DNA from: DASPJQ01 sp035299065
GTDB taxonomy: Bacteria; Bacteroidota; Bacteroidia; Flavobacteriales_D; UBA2798
Direction: 5' to 3'
DNA length: 39,627 nucleotides
Assembly (NCBI GenBank): GCA_035299065.1
Contig: DATGXI010000037.1
Location: forward strand, 1 to 39,627
Every line of letters begins with the position of its first letter. Position 1 is the stretch's first letter. Below, one piece after another: positions 39,520-39,627 of this stretch. Both the position numbers and the translations under genes were made by a program. Below the pieces are notes generated by a model, which saw only the letters and a program-made list of their open reading frames with translations, searched no databases and was not told where the DNA came from.

Positions 39520-39627
39520 AACTGCGTACGGTTGTTTTATTGGTTGTTGCCTTGCTTTCGCTGGGCGCCACCCGCTGTGGGAATGAGGCAGAGGGTTCGG
39601 GCAACACGAGTGACGGGGGAAAACTGA
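39516..39627 (+). CDS. Start of a secreted protein, cut by the window end
   Basis: ATGA overlap with the EVE stop starts a frame that stays open to the window edge. The 37 visible codons read MKLRTVVLLVVALLSLGATRCGNEAEGSGNTSDGGKL. That is a signal peptide with a cysteine at residue 21, possibly a lipoprotein, although the residue before the cysteine is Arg, not a standard lipobox. Downstream sequence is needed to name it. Translational coupling to the EVE gene is likely. Confidence 0.75.
   Translation, partial: MKLRTVVLLVVALLSLGATRCGNEAEGSGNTSDGGKL

Overview
The window is a stretch of chromosome from a member of the Bacteroidota, most likely an environmental or uncultivated lineage near Flavobacteriales, Sphingobacteriales or Chitinophagales. 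Evidence: three secreted proteins end in type IX secretion (T9SS, Por) sorting domains, two PorT-like outer membrane proteins are present, the quinone methyltransferase follows the menaquinone-type UbiE/MenG pattern, many lipoproteins have Bacteroidota-style lipoboxes followed by KK or GG, and several genes are preceded by the TAnnTTTG promoter element of this phylum. The base composition is AT-rich and few strong Shine-Dalgarno sites are visible. No rRNA, tRNA, CRISPR array, prophage or canonical insertion sequence was recognised.

Layout. 1-6010: enolase, a lipoprotein, ubiE, two tandem porT paralogues and a COG2509-type flavoprotein. 6011-7800: an AT-rich accessory patch with two orphan minus-strand genes bordered by copies of a palindromic repeat. 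7844-13883: small membrane proteins, lipoproteins, tadA, a BamE-like gene with a broken 5' end, a bacilliredoxin and a T9SS cargo protein. 13940-17861: deoC with a catalytic aldehyde dehydrogenase and a truncated, active-site-less one, split by a GxxExxY gene that sits between 12-bp inverted repeats. 17955-20499: an SLC13 transporter overlapping cysQ, a likely sulfate pair. 20569-24106: an ECF sigma factor, its anti-sigma factor, a cysteine-repeat precursor peptide, a DUF692 (MNIO) enzyme and a DUF2063 partner. 24507-33861: tsaB, a TPR protein, small enzymes, a giant beta-propeller T9SS cargo, two SRPBCC proteins and a DinB protein facing a GlxA-type regulator, a GAF protein and a lipoprotein. 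33866-39627: a T9SS subtilase, an orphan HsdR_N nuclease-fold protein divergent from AMP nucleosidase, holA, an EVE protein and the start of a secreted protein.

The most interesting system is 20569-24106. The 150-residue precursor has a signal peptide and seven 9-residue E(A/G)KCGEKGK-type repeats, followed by a terminator-like hairpin and then the overlapping hvfB/hvfC-like genes. This is the architecture of HvfA/bufferin-type copper-handling RiPPs, in which an MNIO enzyme and its partner modify cysteines. The sigma/anti-sigma pair directly upstream suggests envelope- or metal-stress control.

A second theme is intergenic repeat traffic: CACAGAG repeats (one pair enclosing GxxExxY), a 52-bp ATAGCCC three-arm repeat, and several short-period AT-rich arrays. 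Four of these repeats overlap the stop codon of the neighbouring gene.
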